A stretch of 64,000 nt of DNA from Scandinavium sp036271055 (lineage in GTDB: Bacteria > Pseudomonadota > Gammaproteobacteria > Enterobacterales > Enterobacteriaceae): contig NZ_DATBBJ010000100.1 of the NCBI RefSeq assembly GCF_036271055.1, positions 94,856 through 158,855 of the forward strand. Direction: 5' to 3'. Of this stretch, positions 34,504 to 44,288 are shown one piece after another. Under the pieces are notes generated by a model. The model worked only from the letters and a program-made list of their open reading frames with translations. It was not told the DNA's origin and ran no database searches. Position 1 is the stretch's first letter. Each line of letters starts with the position of its first letter. The translations under genes and the position numbers were made by a program.

Positions 34504-35079
34504 ATGTCATTTAATATCGAAATCATCAAAGACCAAATCCTGTCGGAAAATTACTTTGTGCTGCGCAACATCACCTACGATTTGACGCGCAACGATGGTG
34601 AAGTGGTGCGCCACAAGCGTGAGGTCTACGATCGCGGCAATGGGGCGACGATCCTGCTGTACAACCCGCAGCAGAAAACGGTGGTGCTGGTGCGCCAGTT
34701 CCGCGTTGCGACGTGGGTTAATGGCAATACCGATGGCAGACTGATTGAAACCTGCGCCGGGCTGCTTGATGACGACGAACCGGAAGTCTGCATTCGCAAA
34801 GAAGCGGTGGAAGAAACCGGCTATCAGGTCGACGAGGTGCGCAAAGTTTTCGAGCTGTATATGTCACCTGGTGGCGTGACCGAACTCGTGCATTTCTTTA
34901 TCGCTGAATATCACGACAATCTGCGTACAACCGCGGGTGGCGGTGTAGAAGATGAAGATATCGATGTGCTGGAAATGCCGTTTGAGCGCGCACTTGCGAT
35001 GGTCAAAAATGGCGAGATCCGTGATGGTAAAGCCGTCATCCTGCTGCAATATCTGCAAAACGTCGGTTTAATGGACTAA
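34504..35079 (+). CDS. nudK: GDP-mannose pyrophosphatase NudK
   Basis: 191 residues. NUDIX hydrolase splitting GDP-mannose to GMP and mannose-1-phosphate. The Nudix box runs from GLLDDDEPEVCIRKEAVEET into GYQVDEV, with the REUxEE-type glutamates present as KEAVEE; SPGGVTELVHFFIAEY follows as in ADP-ribose/GDP-mannose enzymes. Transcribed ahead of ypfG. In E. coli aegA sits upstream; here nudK is directly divergent from acrD. Confidence 0.95.
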   Translation: MSFNIEIIKDQILSENYFVLRNITYDLTRNDGEVVRHKREVYDRGNGATILLYNPQQKTVVLVRQFRVATWVNGNTDGRLIETCAGLLDDDEPEVCIRKEAVEETGYQVDEVRKVFELYMSPGGVTELVHFFIAEYHDNLRTTAGGGVEDEDIDVLEMPFERALAMVKNGEIRDGKAVILLQYLQNVGLMD

Positions 35080-35154
35080 TCCGATTGAGTAAAAGGTGGT
35101 CGCCAGGTGAGGATACGCGCAGTAATCGGCGTTTTTCTCTTCTGGGGTCATCTC

Positions 35155-36201
35155 GTGTCTTACCGTCTGCTTTTCCTTCTGCTGCTGACCGCGTTGTCGT
35201 CATCGCTGACGTGGGCTGCGCCTGTGCAACAGGAATTCAGCGACTGGCAGGTCACCTGCAATAATCAGAATTTTTGTACCGCTCGCAACATTGGCCTGCA
35301 TCACGGGCTGGTGATGACCCTGACCCGCAGCGCGGGCGCGCATAATGATTCCACGTTGCGTATCGAACTGGGCGGCCCGGAAAATCTGCTGCCGAAAATT
35401 CCCTCCATCTCGACACGTCTGTTGATCGACGGCTCACCGGTAAAACTGGCGGGTGAACACTGGAAGATTACGCCATGGCGTTTTAGCACGGGTGATAACC
35501 AGACGATCACCGCGTTTCTCCAGCATATTCAGGAAGGACAGTTGCTGACGCTGGTTCAGGGAACACAAAGCATTTCCCTGCAAGGGCTGAAAGCGGCGCT
35601 GTTGTTTATCGATGATCAGCAGAAACGCGTCGGCAGCGAAACGGCGTGGATAGGCAAGGGCGCTGAACCGCCGCTAAGCGTACCGCCTGCACCCGCGCTG
35701 AAATCGGTTGCGAAGGTCAACCCGACACCCACGCCGTTCAGCCATGAAGAGTTCAATGAGCTGCTGGATTATGGCAGTTTGCGCATGAGCAGCAGCCAGT
35801 GTTCGCTCGACCCGCTGCGCCGCGAAATTTGGGTCACACCGCTTACCGACGATAAAGCGTTGCTGATGTTGAGTTGTGAATCGGGGGCGTACAACACGAT
35901 TTATCGCGCATGGCTGGTGACACGGCATAAGCCGTTTGTTGCTCAGGCGGTGCGTTTACGTTTGCCGTTTCAGCCGCCGGACAGCGAAGATCGCGACATA
36001 GAGCTTGTCAATCTGACGTTTAACGACAAAACCCGTGAACTGGCAACGCTGGATAAAAGCCGCGGTCAGGGCGATTGTGGCGTGCAAACGCGCTGGCGCT
36101 ACGATGGTCAGCGCTTCCGTCTGGTGCGCTACGCCGGACAACCGGCCTGCGATAACTGGCAAGGGCCAGATGCCTGGCCCACGCTGTGGATCACGCGCTA
36201 A
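35155..36201 (+). CDS. ypfG: DUF1176 periplasmic protein YpfG
   Basis: 348 residues from the GTG at 35155 (GGGG eight bases upstream), which gives a classic signal peptide MSYRLLFLLLLTALSSSLTWA and a length near the 347 of E. coli. A GTG at 35107 would add 16 hydrophobic residues and is the alternative. The mature protein starts around APVQQEFSDWQVTCNNQNFC; paired cysteines (ACDNWQGPDAWPTLW near the end) suggest disulfides. DUF1176 family, probably periplasmic; function unknown. Confidence 0.85.
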   Translation: MSYRLLFLLLLTALSSSLTWAAPVQQEFSDWQVTCNNQNFCTARNIGLHHGLVMTLTRSAGAHNDSTLRIELGGPENLLPKIPSISTRLLIDGSPVKLAGEHWKITPWRFSTGDNQTITAFLQHIQEGQLLTLVQGTQSISLQGLKAALLFIDDQQKRVGSETAWIGKGAEPPLSVPPAPALKSVAKVNPTPTPFSHEEFNELLDYGSLRMSSSQCSLDPLRREIWVTPLTDDKALLMLSCESGAYNTIYRAWLVTRHKPFVAQAVRLRLPFQPPDSEDRDIELVNLTFNDKTRELATLDKSRGQGDCGVQTRWRYDGQRFRLVRYAGQPACDNWQGPDAWPTLWITR

Positions 36202-36203
36202 TC

Positions 36204-36316
36204 TCCCTGCCCGATGGCGACGCATTGCGTCTTATCGGGCCTACGTGATGCCGTTGCTGGCATCAGCGCGGTGGTGGTTTTGTAGGCCCGGTCAGGCGCA
36301 AGCCGCCACCGGGCGC
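36204..36316. repeat. REP pair (BIME) between ypfG and tktB
   Basis: Two inverted REP units: TGCCCGATGGCGACGC... ending TCGGGCCTACG at the left, and TTGTAGGCCCGGTCAGGCGC ending CACCGGGC at the right. They lie between convergent genes and may act as a transcript stabiliser or terminator. Confidence 0.85.
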
Positions 36317-36322
36317 TGTGCA

Positions 36323-38320
36323 TCATGATTTCCCGAGCACCTTCTTCGCCTTCGCGACAATGTTCTCTACGGTAAAGCCGAAGAACGGGAACAGCTTATC
36401 GGCGGGGGCGGATTCGCCGAAGGTGGTCATGCCGACAATCGCACCTTTCAGCCCAACGTATTTGTACCAGTAATCCGCAATCCCGGCTTCGACTGCGACA
36501 CGAGCAGACACATCCGAAGGCAGAACCGATTCACGATATTCCTCGTCCTGCGCATCAAACACATCGGTTGACGGCAGCGACACCACGCGCACGCTGTGGC
36601 CGTCGGCGCGCAGCTTTTCTGCCGCCAGCACGGTGATTTCCAGTTCCGAACCTGTTGCTATCAGAATCAAATCTGGTTTTCCGCCTGCATCTTTCAGCAC
36701 GTAGCCGCCGCGTGCGATCGCTTTCACCTGATCCGGCGTGCGCTCCATTTGCGCCAGATTTTGACGAGAAAGGATCAGCGCCGTTGGCCCGGTATGGCGT
36801 TCAATGGCTGCTTTCCACGCAACCGCCGTCTCAACCTGATCGCAAGGCCGCCAGGTGCTGAAGTTCGGCGTCAGGCGCAGGCTGGCGAGTTGTTCAACCG
36901 CCTGGTGCGTCGGGCCATCTTCACCAAGACCAATGGAATCATGGGTGTAGACCATAATTTGCCGTGCTTTCATCAGCGCCGCCATACGCGCCGCGTTGCG
37001 GGCATATTCGACAAACATCAGAAATGTAGCGGTGTACGGCACAAAGCCGCCGTGATGGGCTATCCCGTTGGCGATGGCTGTCATGCCAAATTCACGCACA
37101 CCGTAGTGAATGTAATTTCCGGCGTGATCTTCTTTCAGCGAAACCGAATCTTTCCAGATAGTCAGGTTACTCGGCGCGAGATCCGCTGAACCGCCTAACA
37201 GTTCCGGCAGATGCGGACCAAACGCATTCAGCGTGTTTTGCGAGGCTTTACGGCTGGCAATTTTGGCCGGTTCAGACTGCAATTTTTCAATGTACGCTTG
37301 CGATGTGTCCTGCCATTCTTCCGGCATTTCACCGCTCATACGGCGCAAAAATTCCGCAGCCAACTCTGGATGCACTTTCTTGTAAGCCGCCAGTTTTTCA
37401 TTCCAGCCCTGCTGCGCTTTCTCGCCTTTCTGATGCGCGTCCCAGCCCTGATAAATCTCTTTCGGGATTTCAAAGGCCGGGTATTTCCAGCCGAGCTGTT
37501 TACGCGCCAGCGCGACTTCTTCTTCGCCGAGCGCCGCGCCGTGCGACTCTTCTTTCCCGGCCTTATTTGGCGAGCCGAAACCAATCACTGTACGACAAAT
37601 AATCAGCGACGGTTTGTCCTTCACGCCTTGCGCTTCGATGATCGCTTTTTTCACCGCTTCCGGGTCGTGCCCGTCGATTTCATGCACTACGTGCCAATGG
37701 TACGCCTCGAAGCGTTTGGCGGTGTCATCGGTAAACCAGCCGTCGGTTTCGCCGTCAATCGAAATGCCGTTGTGATCGTAGAAACCAATCAATTTGCCGA
37801 GCCCCAGCGTGCCGGCCAGCGAACACGCTTCGTGCGAAATGCCTTCCATCAGACAGCCATCGCCCATAAATACGTAGGTGAAGTGGTCGACGATGTCATG
37901 GTCCGGCTGATTAAACTGCGCCGCCAGCGTGCGTTCGGAAATCGCCATCCCGACGGCGTTTGCCAGCCCTTGCCCTAACGGGCCGGTTGTCGTTTCGATG
38001 CCTGGCGTATAACCAATTTCGGGGTGTCCCGGCGTTTTGGAATGGAGTTGGCGGAAGTTTTTTAGCTCTTCCATCGGCAGATCGTAACCGGTCAGGTGTA
38101 ACAGGCTGTATAGCAGCATCGAGGCGTGACCGTTAGATAAAATAAAGCGGTCGCGATCGTACCAGTGCGGATCGGTCGGGTTATGTTTGAGGAAATCATT
38201 CCACAACACTTCGGCAATATCCGCCATCCCCATGGGCGCACCCGGATGACCGGAATTGGCTTTCTGCACGGCGTCCATACTCAGGGCGCGAATCGCGTTG
38301 GCAAGCTCTCTACGGGACAT
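36323..38320 (-). CDS. tktB: Transketolase 2
   Basis: 665 residues from the ATG at 38320, which gives MSRRELANAIRALSMDAVQ. An ATG six bases upstream is only one base from GGAG, so the downstream one is preferred. Thiamine-diphosphate enzyme moving two-carbon units in the pentose phosphate pathway. The ThDP motif starts at GDGCLMEGISHE and ends with FYDHNGISIDG; GHPGAPMG and the catalytic histidines in SNGHASML and THDSIGLGEDGPTHQ are present. The talA-tktB pairing identifies it as the TktB paralogue; in E. coli both are RpoS-induced. Confidence 0.95.
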   Translation of the reverse strand: MSRRELANAIRALSMDAVQKANSGHPGAPMGMADIAEVLWNDFLKHNPTDPHWYDRDRFILSNGHASMLLYSLLHLTGYDLPMEELKNFRQLHSKTPGHPEIGYTPGIETTTGPLGQGLANAVGMAISERTLAAQFNQPDHDIVDHFTYVFMGDGCLMEGISHEACSLAGTLGLGKLIGFYDHNGISIDGETDGWFTDDTAKRFEAYHWHVVHEIDGHDPEAVKKAIIEAQGVKDKPSLIICRTVIGFGSPNKAGKEESHGAALGEEEVALARKQLGWKYPAFEIPKEIYQGWDAHQKGEKAQQGWNEKLAAYKKVHPELAAEFLRRMSGEMPEEWQDTSQAYIEKLQSEPAKIASRKASQNTLNAFGPHLPELLGGSADLAPSNLTIWKDSVSLKEDHAGNYIHYGVREFGMTAIANGIAHHGGFVPYTATFLMFVEYARNAARMAALMKARQIMVYTHDSIGLGEDGPTHQAVEQLASLRLTPNFSTWRPCDQVETAVAWKAAIERHTGPTALILSRQNLAQMERTPDQVKAIARGGYVLKDAGGKPDLILIATGSELEITVLAAEKLRADGHSVRVVSLPSTDVFDAQDEEYRESVLPSDVSARVAVEAGIADYWYKYVGLKGAIVGMTTFGESAPADKLFPFFGFTVENIVAKAKKVLGKS

Positions 38321-38341
38321 ATTCATACTCCGTGGCAAAAG

Positions 38342-39292
38342 TTACAGTTTGGCGGCAAGCAAGTCTTCAAGTTTGCGCTGGTCAACGGCGAACAGGCGAA
38401 TACCGTCCGCCAGTTTGTCCACCGCCATCGGATCCTGATTATGTTCCCAACGGAATTGCGCTTCCGTGAGCGGAACAGGGCGAGTAAAGGACTGCGCAGT
38501 CGGGATCAGTTTGCGTGTGACCGGGGCGTCTTTTTCCTGCAATTCCTTCAGCAGCGGCGGGGCGATGGTCAGCCTGTCACAGCCCGCCAGCGCCAGGATT
38601 TGTTCAATACGGCGGAAACTCGCGCCCATCACCACGGTTTCATAGCGATGCTGTTTGAAGTAATCGTAGATATTGCGCACTGATTTCACGCCAGGATCTT
38701 CTTCCACCACGTAGGGGTCCATCGGCTCGCGCTGTTGATACCAGTCGTATATACGCCCGACAAACGGGGAAATCAGGAACACGCCAGCTTCGGCGCAGGC
38801 GCGTGCCTGAGCAAACGAGAACAGCAGTGTCAAGTTGCAATGAATGCCTTCTTTCTCCAGCACTTCGGCGGCGCGAATACCTTCCCAGGTGGAGGCGAGT
38901 TTAATCAGAATTCGCGATTTATCGATTCCTTGCTCGGCATACAGTTCCACCAGATGGCGCGCTTTGGCGATGCTTTTGTCTTTATCGAAGGACAGTCGCG
39001 CATCGACTTCGGTAGATACGCGTCCGGGAATGCTTTTCAGAATTTCCGCACCGAAATTAACGGCCAGTTTGTCGCAGGCGTCGATCACCTGCTGTTCGCG
39101 GCTGGCCCCCTGCTTTTTGGCGTAGGAGACTGCGTCATCAAGCAGATGACCATAATTCTCAAGCCCGGCGGCTTTTAGCAGCAATGAGGGGTTGGTGGTG
39201 GCATCTTCCGGCTGATAGTGGCGAATGGATTCGATATCGCCGCTGTCAGCGACCACGGTGGTGAACTTTTTGATTCCGTCTAGCTGGTTCAT
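38342..39292 (-). CDS. talA: Transaldolase A
   Basis: 316 residues from the ATG at 39292 (AAGGAG eight bases upstream), equal to E. coli TalA; an in-frame extension to 39316 is rejected. The Schiff-base lysine is K131 in RILIKLASTWEGI; D17 in VVADSGD and E95 in RVSTEVDARL complete the site. Transfers dihydroxyacetone units in the pentose phosphate pathway. Located 21 bases upstream of tktB in the same operon. Confidence 0.97.
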   Translation of the reverse strand: MNQLDGIKKFTTVVADSGDIESIRHYQPEDATTNPSLLLKAAGLENYGHLLDDAVSYAKKQGASREQQVIDACDKLAVNFGAEILKSIPGRVSTEVDARLSFDKDKSIAKARHLVELYAEQGIDKSRILIKLASTWEGIRAAEVLEKEGIHCNLTLLFSFAQARACAEAGVFLISPFVGRIYDWYQQREPMDPYVVEEDPGVKSVRNIYDYFKQHRYETVVMGASFRRIEQILALAGCDRLTIAPPLLKELQEKDAPVTRKLIPTAQSFTRPVPLTEAQFRWEHNQDPMAVDKLADGIRLFAVDQRKLEDLLAAKL

Positions 39293-39566
39293 GAAAAGAG
39301 ACTCCTTAGAAAGCAAAGCGTTATACGAGGGAACTCGTGTGCGCTTCGGGGGAATTCAGGTCATGCTTAACTCAAAAGCATAGCAGACGGTCGCCGCCTT
39401 GTTTTACGATAGCCCTTAACAAGAGTGTTAAAAATTACTAACAAAATGACGTTTTGTTGACAAGAGTATGGCGGCCTTCAAAGTTTACGAAACCGCGAAA
39501 GGGGATACTCAGGGGTTAGCACCGGGAACATTTTTCTCCTAATACGTGACGTGAAAGGAACATCAA

Positions 39567-41846
39567 ATGGATGACCAGTTAAAACAAAGCGCTCTCGATT
39601 TCCACGAATTCCCGACTCCGGGAAAAATTCAGGTTTCACCAACCAAGCCGCTTGCCACGCAGCGTGATCTGGCACTGGCCTATTCGCCAGGTGTCGCGGC
39701 ACCCTGTCTTGAAATCGAAAAAGACCCGCTGGCAGCCTTCAAATACACCGCTCGTGGCAACCTGGTGGCGGTGGTATCGAACGGCACAGCGGTGCTCGGA
39801 TTAGGTAATATCGGGGCGCTGGCCGGAAAACCGGTGATGGAAGGTAAGGGCGTACTGTTCAAAAAATTTGCCGGGATTGACGTTTTCGACATTGAAGTGG
39901 ATGAACTCGACCCGGATAAATTTATTAATGTCGTGGCGGCACTCGAACCGACGTTCGGCGGCATTAACCTCGAAGACATCAAAGCGCCAGAATGTTTCTA
40001 CATCGAGCAGAAACTGCGTGAGCGCATGAAGATCCCGGTTTTCCACGACGATCAGCACGGCACGGCGATCATCAGTACCGCAGCCATCCTTAATGGCCTG
40101 CGCGTGGTAGAAAAAAATCTGTCAGACGTGCGCATGGTGGTGTCTGGCGCGGGCGCGGCGGCGATTGCCTGTATGAATCTGCTGGTGGTGCTCGGCATGC
40201 AGAAACACAACATCGTGGTCTGCGACTCGAAAGGGGTTATCTACAAAGATCGCGAGCCGAATATGGCGGAAACCAAAGCGGCTTATGCAGTGGATGATGA
40301 CGGCAAACGAACGCTTGATGACGTGATTGAAGGCGCGGACATTTTCCTCGGCTGTTCTGGCCCGAAAGTGCTGACCCAGGAAATGGTCAAGAAAATGGCA
40401 CGTGCGCCAATGATTCTGGCGCTGGCGAACCCGGAACCGGAAATTCTGCCACCGCTGGCGAAAGAAGTGCGTCCGGATGCGATCATCTGCACCGGGCGCT
40501 CTGACTATCCGAACCAGGTCAACAATGTGCTGTGCTTCCCGTTCATCTTCCGTGGCGCGCTGGACGTTGGCGCGACGGCTATCAACGAAGAGATGAAACT
40601 GGCGGCGGTACATGCCATTGCTGAACTGGCACTCGCTGAACAAAGTGAAGTGGTGGCGTCGGCCTATGGCGATCAGGATCTGAGTTTTGGGCCTGACTAC
40701 ATTATTCCAAAACCGTTTGATCCGCGTCTGATTGTGAAAATTGCTCCGGCAGTCGCCAAAGCGGCGATGGATTCCGGTGTGGCGACGCGTCCGATAACCG
40801 ATTTTGGGGCCTATGAAGAGAAGCTGAGCGAGTTCGTTTATAAAACCAACCTGTTCATGAAGCCGATTTTCTCGCAGGCGCGCAAAGAGCCGAAGCGCGT
40901 GGTGCTGGCGGAAGGAGAAGACACTCGCGTGCTGCACGCGACGCAGGAACTGATCACCCTCGGTCTTGCGAAGCCAATTCTGATTGGTCGCCCGAACGTG
41001 ATTGAAATGCGTTTGCAGAAACTGGGCCTGCAAATGAAGCCGGGCGTCGATTTCGACATTGTGAACAATGAATCCGATCCGCGCTTCAAAGAGTACTGGA
41101 TGGAGTACTACAACATCATGAAGCGCCGGGGCATCACCCAGGAGCAGGCGCAGCGTCATGTGATCAGCAACACCACGGTGATCGGCGCGATCATGGTTCA
41201 GCGCGGTGAAGCGGATGCGCTGATTTGCGGGACCATCGGCGATTATCACGAGCATTTCAGCGTGATTCAGCAGTTGTTTGGCTACCGCGACGGCGTGCAT
41301 ACCGCCGGGGCAATGAACGCGCTGCTGCTGCCAAGCGGTAACACGTTTATCGCCGATACTTACGTCAATGAAGATCCGACCCCGGAACAGTTAGCGGAAA
41401 TCACGTTGATGGCGGCAGAAACCGTGCGTCGTTTTGGTATCGAACCGCGTGTGGCGCTACTGTCGCATTCTAACTTCGGCTCTTCCAATTGTGCGGCAGC
41501 AACCAAAATGCGTAACACCCTCGATCTGGTTCGCGCCAGTGATCCCGATCTGATGATTGATGGTGAAATGCATGGCGATGCGGCGCTGGTGGAAAGTATT
41601 CGTCTGGAGCGGATGCCGGACAGCCCGCTGAAAGGCGCGGCGAACATTCTGGTGATGCCGAATATGGAAGCGGCGCGTATCAGCTACAACCTGCTGCGCG
41701 TGTCCAGTTCTGAAGGGGTGACGGTTGGGCCTGTGTTGATGGGTGTGGCAAAACCGATACACATTCTGACGCCAATCGCTTCCGTTCGCCGTATCGTGAA
41801 TATGGTCGCGCTGGCAGTGGTTGAGGCGCAGACACAGCCGTTGTGA
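39567..41846 (+). CDS. maeB: NADP-dependent malic enzyme MaeB
   Basis: 759 residues, two fused modules. Residues 1-430: malic enzyme, decarboxylating malate to pyruvate with NADP, with ALAYSPGVAAPCLEI, VFHDDQHGTAIISTAA and VVSGAGAAAIACMNLL (the Rossmann loop). Residues 430-759: a phosphotransacetylase-like domain with RVVLAEGEDTRVLHATQEL and ALLSHSNFGSS, which binds regulators such as acetyl-CoA in the family rather than catalysing. Divergent from talA. The eut operon normally downstream in E. coli is missing and hemF follows at once. Confidence 0.97.
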   Translation: MDDQLKQSALDFHEFPTPGKIQVSPTKPLATQRDLALAYSPGVAAPCLEIEKDPLAAFKYTARGNLVAVVSNGTAVLGLGNIGALAGKPVMEGKGVLFKKFAGIDVFDIEVDELDPDKFINVVAALEPTFGGINLEDIKAPECFYIEQKLRERMKIPVFHDDQHGTAIISTAAILNGLRVVEKNLSDVRMVVSGAGAAAIACMNLLVVLGMQKHNIVVCDSKGVIYKDREPNMAETKAAYAVDDDGKRTLDDVIEGADIFLGCSGPKVLTQEMVKKMARAPMILALANPEPEILPPLAKEVRPDAIICTGRSDYPNQVNNVLCFPFIFRGALDVGATAINEEMKLAAVHAIAELALAEQSEVVASAYGDQDLSFGPDYIIPKPFDPRLIVKIAPAVAKAAMDSGVATRPITDFGAYEEKLSEFVYKTNLFMKPIFSQARKEPKRVVLAEGEDTRVLHATQELITLGLAKPILIGRPNVIEMRLQKLGLQMKPGVDFDIVNNESDPRFKEYWMEYYNIMKRRGITQEQAQRHVISNTTVIGAIMVQRGEADALICGTIGDYHEHFSVIQQLFGYRDGVHTAGAMNALLLPSGNTFIADTYVNEDPTPEQLAEITLMAAETVRRFGIEPRVALLSHSNFGSSNCAAATKMRNTLDLVRASDPDLMIDGEMHGDAALVESIRLERMPDSPLKGAANILVMPNMEAARISYNLLRVSSSEGVTVGPVLMGVAKPIHILTPIASVRRIVNMVALAVVEAQTQPL

Positions 41847-41856
41847 TGGAAACTGT

Positions 41857-41877
41857 CGGGCGACGTTTCGCCGCCCG
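41857..41877. terminator. Hairpin between convergent maeB and hemF
   Basis: CGGGCG-A-CG, loop TTT, CG-C-CGCCCG forms a GC-rich stem with one mismatch, REP-like in composition. It lies 10 bases past the maeB stop and 3 bases from the hemF stop. There is no T run, so a true terminator is uncertain. Confidence 0.45.
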
Positions 41878-41880
41878 GCG

Positions 41881-42780
41881 TTAAATCCAGTCTCGTACTT
41901 TAATAAACTCACTCAAGGCAGCCTCCGGGCTGCCTTCTTCTGGCTGGTAGTTATACTCCCAGCGCACCAGCGGCGGCATCGACATCAGAATCGACTCCGT
42001 GCGCCCTCCGGTCTGTAAACCGAACAACGTGCCGCGATCCCACACAAGATTGAATTCCACATAACGACCCCGGCGATAAAGCTGGAAATCGCGCTCACGC
42101 TCGCTGTATTCCAGCGCTTTACGGCGCTCAACAATCGGCAAGTACGCATCGGTAAAACCGTCGCCAACGGCCTGCATAAACGCAAAGCAGTGGTCGAAAT
42201 CGGGCGTATTGAGATCGTCAAAGAACAGGCCGCCAATGCCGCGTTGCTCGTTGCGATGTTTCAGGAAGAAGTAGTCGTCACACCATTTTTTGTAGCGAGG
42301 ATAAACGTCTTCGCCGAAGGGAATGCAGAGATCGCGGGCAACGCTGTGCCAGTGCACCGCATCTTGTTCAAAACCGTAGTAGGGCGTTAAATCAAAACCA
42401 CCGCCAAACCACCATACCGGATCGGCACCCGGTTTCTCAGCGATAAAGAAACGCACGTTCGCGTGGCTGGTGGGGACGAATGGATTACGCGGATGCACAA
42501 CGAGAGAGACGCCCATCGCTTCAAAGCTGCGACCAGCCAGTTCCGGACGGTGCGCTGTTGCAGACGCAGGCATGGCATCGCCGTAAACATGGCTGAAATT
42601 CACGCCAGCTTGTTCAAACACGCCGCCGTCGCGCAGGACACGACTGCGCCCGCCGCCACCGGCTTCACGTTCCCAGCTATCTTCGACAAACGCGTTTCCA
42701 TCGACCGCTGCGAGCTGCCGGCAGATGCGATCCTGGAGTTCCAGTAAAAAGGCTTTTACTTGCGTGGCATCCGGTTTCAT
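41881..42780 (-). CDS. hemF: Oxygen-dependent coproporphyrinogen III oxidase
   Basis: 299 residues. Converts coproporphyrinogen III to protoporphyrinogen IX with O2, in haem synthesis. Family stretches: SWEREAGGGGRSRVL, GGGFDLTPYYGFEQDAVHWH, YPRYKKWCDDYFFLKHRNEQRG in part, and GRYVEFNLVWDRGTLFGL, followed by RTESILMSMPP. The ATG overlaps the amiA stop by one base, giving the conserved amiA-hemF operon. Confidence 0.98.
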   Translation of the reverse strand: MKPDATQVKAFLLELQDRICRQLAAVDGNAFVEDSWEREAGGGGRSRVLRDGGVFEQAGVNFSHVYGDAMPASATAHRPELAGRSFEAMGVSLVVHPRNPFVPTSHANVRFFIAEKPGADPVWWFGGGFDLTPYYGFEQDAVHWHSVARDLCIPFGEDVYPRYKKWCDDYFFLKHRNEQRGIGGLFFDDLNTPDFDHCFAFMQAVGDGFTDAYLPIVERRKALEYSERERDFQLYRRGRYVEFNLVWDRGTLFGLQTGGRTESILMSMPPLVRWEYNYQPEEGSPEAALSEFIKVRDWI

Positions 42781-43649
42781 TAACGTCTCTTCACGTGCGC
42801 TTTCTGATTATCAAACCAGTTGAAATAACTGATGATGCCGGACGCAATCGCGTTGGCAATTTTCTGGCGAAACGCGCTGGTGCCGAGCAGTTTCTCTTCA
42901 CCTGGGTTGGTGATAAAAGAGGTTTCCACCAGAACAGACGGGATTGATGGCGATTTGAGCACTACAAACGCGGCCTGTTCAGTGCTGCGGCTATGCAGGC
43001 GATGCACCGGTTTAATCTGTTTCAGTATATGCGAGCCGAGCGTCAGGCTGTTCTTAATGGTGTCAGTTTGCACCAGATCGAACAGCACTTGCTGGAGCAG
43101 ATGATCTTTATCGAGCGCTTTCTTGCCGGCCAGTTCATCGGCGGCGTTTTCTTTATCGGAAAGATACTTCGCCATGGCGCTACTGGCGCCGCGATTGGAC
43201 AGTGCGAAGACGGATGCTCCGGCGGCACTCGGGTTGGTAAAACCGTCTGCGTGGATCGACATAAACAGGTCGGCTCCGTGCTTATGCGCGATTTCAACGC
43301 GATCGTATAACGGAATAAACGTATCGCCGGTTCGCGTCAAGCGGGCTTCGATACCGTGGTTGCGCAGAATTGAACGCACGTTTTTAGCTATCGCCAACAC
43401 CACGTGTTTTTCTTTTGAGCCGCCGTGACCAATGGCCCCGGTGTCAATGCCGCCGTGGCCTGGGTCGAGCATGACGATGCGCTTTGCTCCGGCCTTTTTC
43501 GCCGCAGGTTTACTGTGACCGTTGCTGGTTTTCAGCGTCGCGTCTTTCGCGATGGCTGTGGACATGCCAGACAGCGTCAATGCAGCCAGTCCGGCTTTCA
43601 GCACCTGGCGGCGCGATGCAAGTGTCTTAAGGGGTTTAAAAGTGCTCAT
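42780..43649 (-). CDS. amiA: N-acetylmuramoyl-L-alanine amidase AmiA
   Basis: 289 residues. The N-terminus has a Tat-type signal (LASRRQVLKAGLAALTL, twin arginine at residues 13-14), as expected for periplasmic AmiA. The zinc amidase_3 domain is complete: MLDPGHGGIDTGAIGHGG, LTRTGDTFIPLYDRVEIAHK, SIHADGF and VETSFITNPGEE (catalytic glutamate). It cleaves septal peptidoglycan during cell separation after activation by EnvC. Coupled to hemF. Confidence 0.97.
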   Translation of the reverse strand: MSTFKPLKTLASRRQVLKAGLAALTLSGMSTAIAKDATLKTSNGHSKPAAKKAGAKRIVMLDPGHGGIDTGAIGHGGSKEKHVVLAIAKNVRSILRNHGIEARLTRTGDTFIPLYDRVEIAHKHGADLFMSIHADGFTNPSAAGASVFALSNRGASSAMAKYLSDKENAADELAGKKALDKDHLLQQVLFDLVQTDTIKNSLTLGSHILKQIKPVHRLHSRSTEQAAFVVLKSPSIPSVLVETSFITNPGEEKLLGTSAFRQKIANAIASGIISYFNWFDNQKAHVKRR

Positions 43650-43862
43650 GCGGCCTGATTTGTAAAAATAAATAATCCATGTGTTATATCGTATCGTCTT
43701 TTCCGTTACGACTGTCCGGGATGAGAATTGTTTTACTTTTCATTTCAATACGTGACAATGCAACATTATGCCATTTTTTTGACCGTTATTCGTCAGATAT
43801 TGGATAATTAGGACGTTCACGCCATAATCACTGTTTTTAAACCTAAAAAGATGGGCAATACC

Positions 43863-44288
43863 ATGGAGATACGCGTTTTTCGCCAGACCGATTTCGAAGA
43901 GGTTATTACGCTTTGGGAGCGTTGTGACCTGTTACGCCCATGGAACGACCCGGAAATGGACATTGAACGTAAGCTCAACCATGACGTGAGCCTGTTTCTG
44001 GTGGCTGAAGTGAACGGCGAAGTGGTCGGTACAGTAATGGGCGGCTACGATGGTCACCGTGGCTCGGCGTATTATCTCGGTGTGCACCCGGAATACCGTG
44101 GGCGCGGTATCGCCAATGCATTGCTCAATCGCCTCGAGAAAAAACTGATTGCCCGCGGCTGCCCGAAATTGCAGATCATGGTGCGGGAAGATAACGAGAT
44201 GGTTCAGGGCATGTACGAGCGCTTGGGCTACGAACATTCTGATGTCGTGGTGCTCGGTAAACGATTAATTGAAGATGAAGAATACTGA
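43863..44288 (+). CDS. ypeA: GNAT acetyltransferase YpeA
   Basis: 141 residues from the ATG at 43863 (MEIRVFRQTDFEEVI); an upstream start at 43851 would add four residues and is not favoured. GNAT fold with the acetyl-CoA loop HPEYRGRGIANALLNRLEKKL and a C-terminal MYERLGYEHSDVVVLGKRL. The substrate is unknown. Its end overlaps yfeZ by 14 bases. Confidence 0.93.
   Translation: MEIRVFRQTDFEEVITLWERCDLLRPWNDPEMDIERKLNHDVSLFLVAEVNGEVVGTVMGGYDGHRGSAYYLGVHPEYRGRGIANALLNRLEKKLIARGCPKLQIMVREDNEMVQGMYERLGYEHSDVVVLGKRLIEDEEY

Noticed and set aside
36204..36316. Possible CRISPR-like repeats
   Set aside because: The units are inverted REP palindromes at several intergenic sites, not regularly spaced direct repeats with spacers, and there are no cas genes.
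40122..41300. A 392-codon open frame on the minus strand inside maeB
   Set aside because: It is antisense to a complete, well-recognised malic enzyme; the translation is rich in His/Arg/Phe, typical of a shadow frame.
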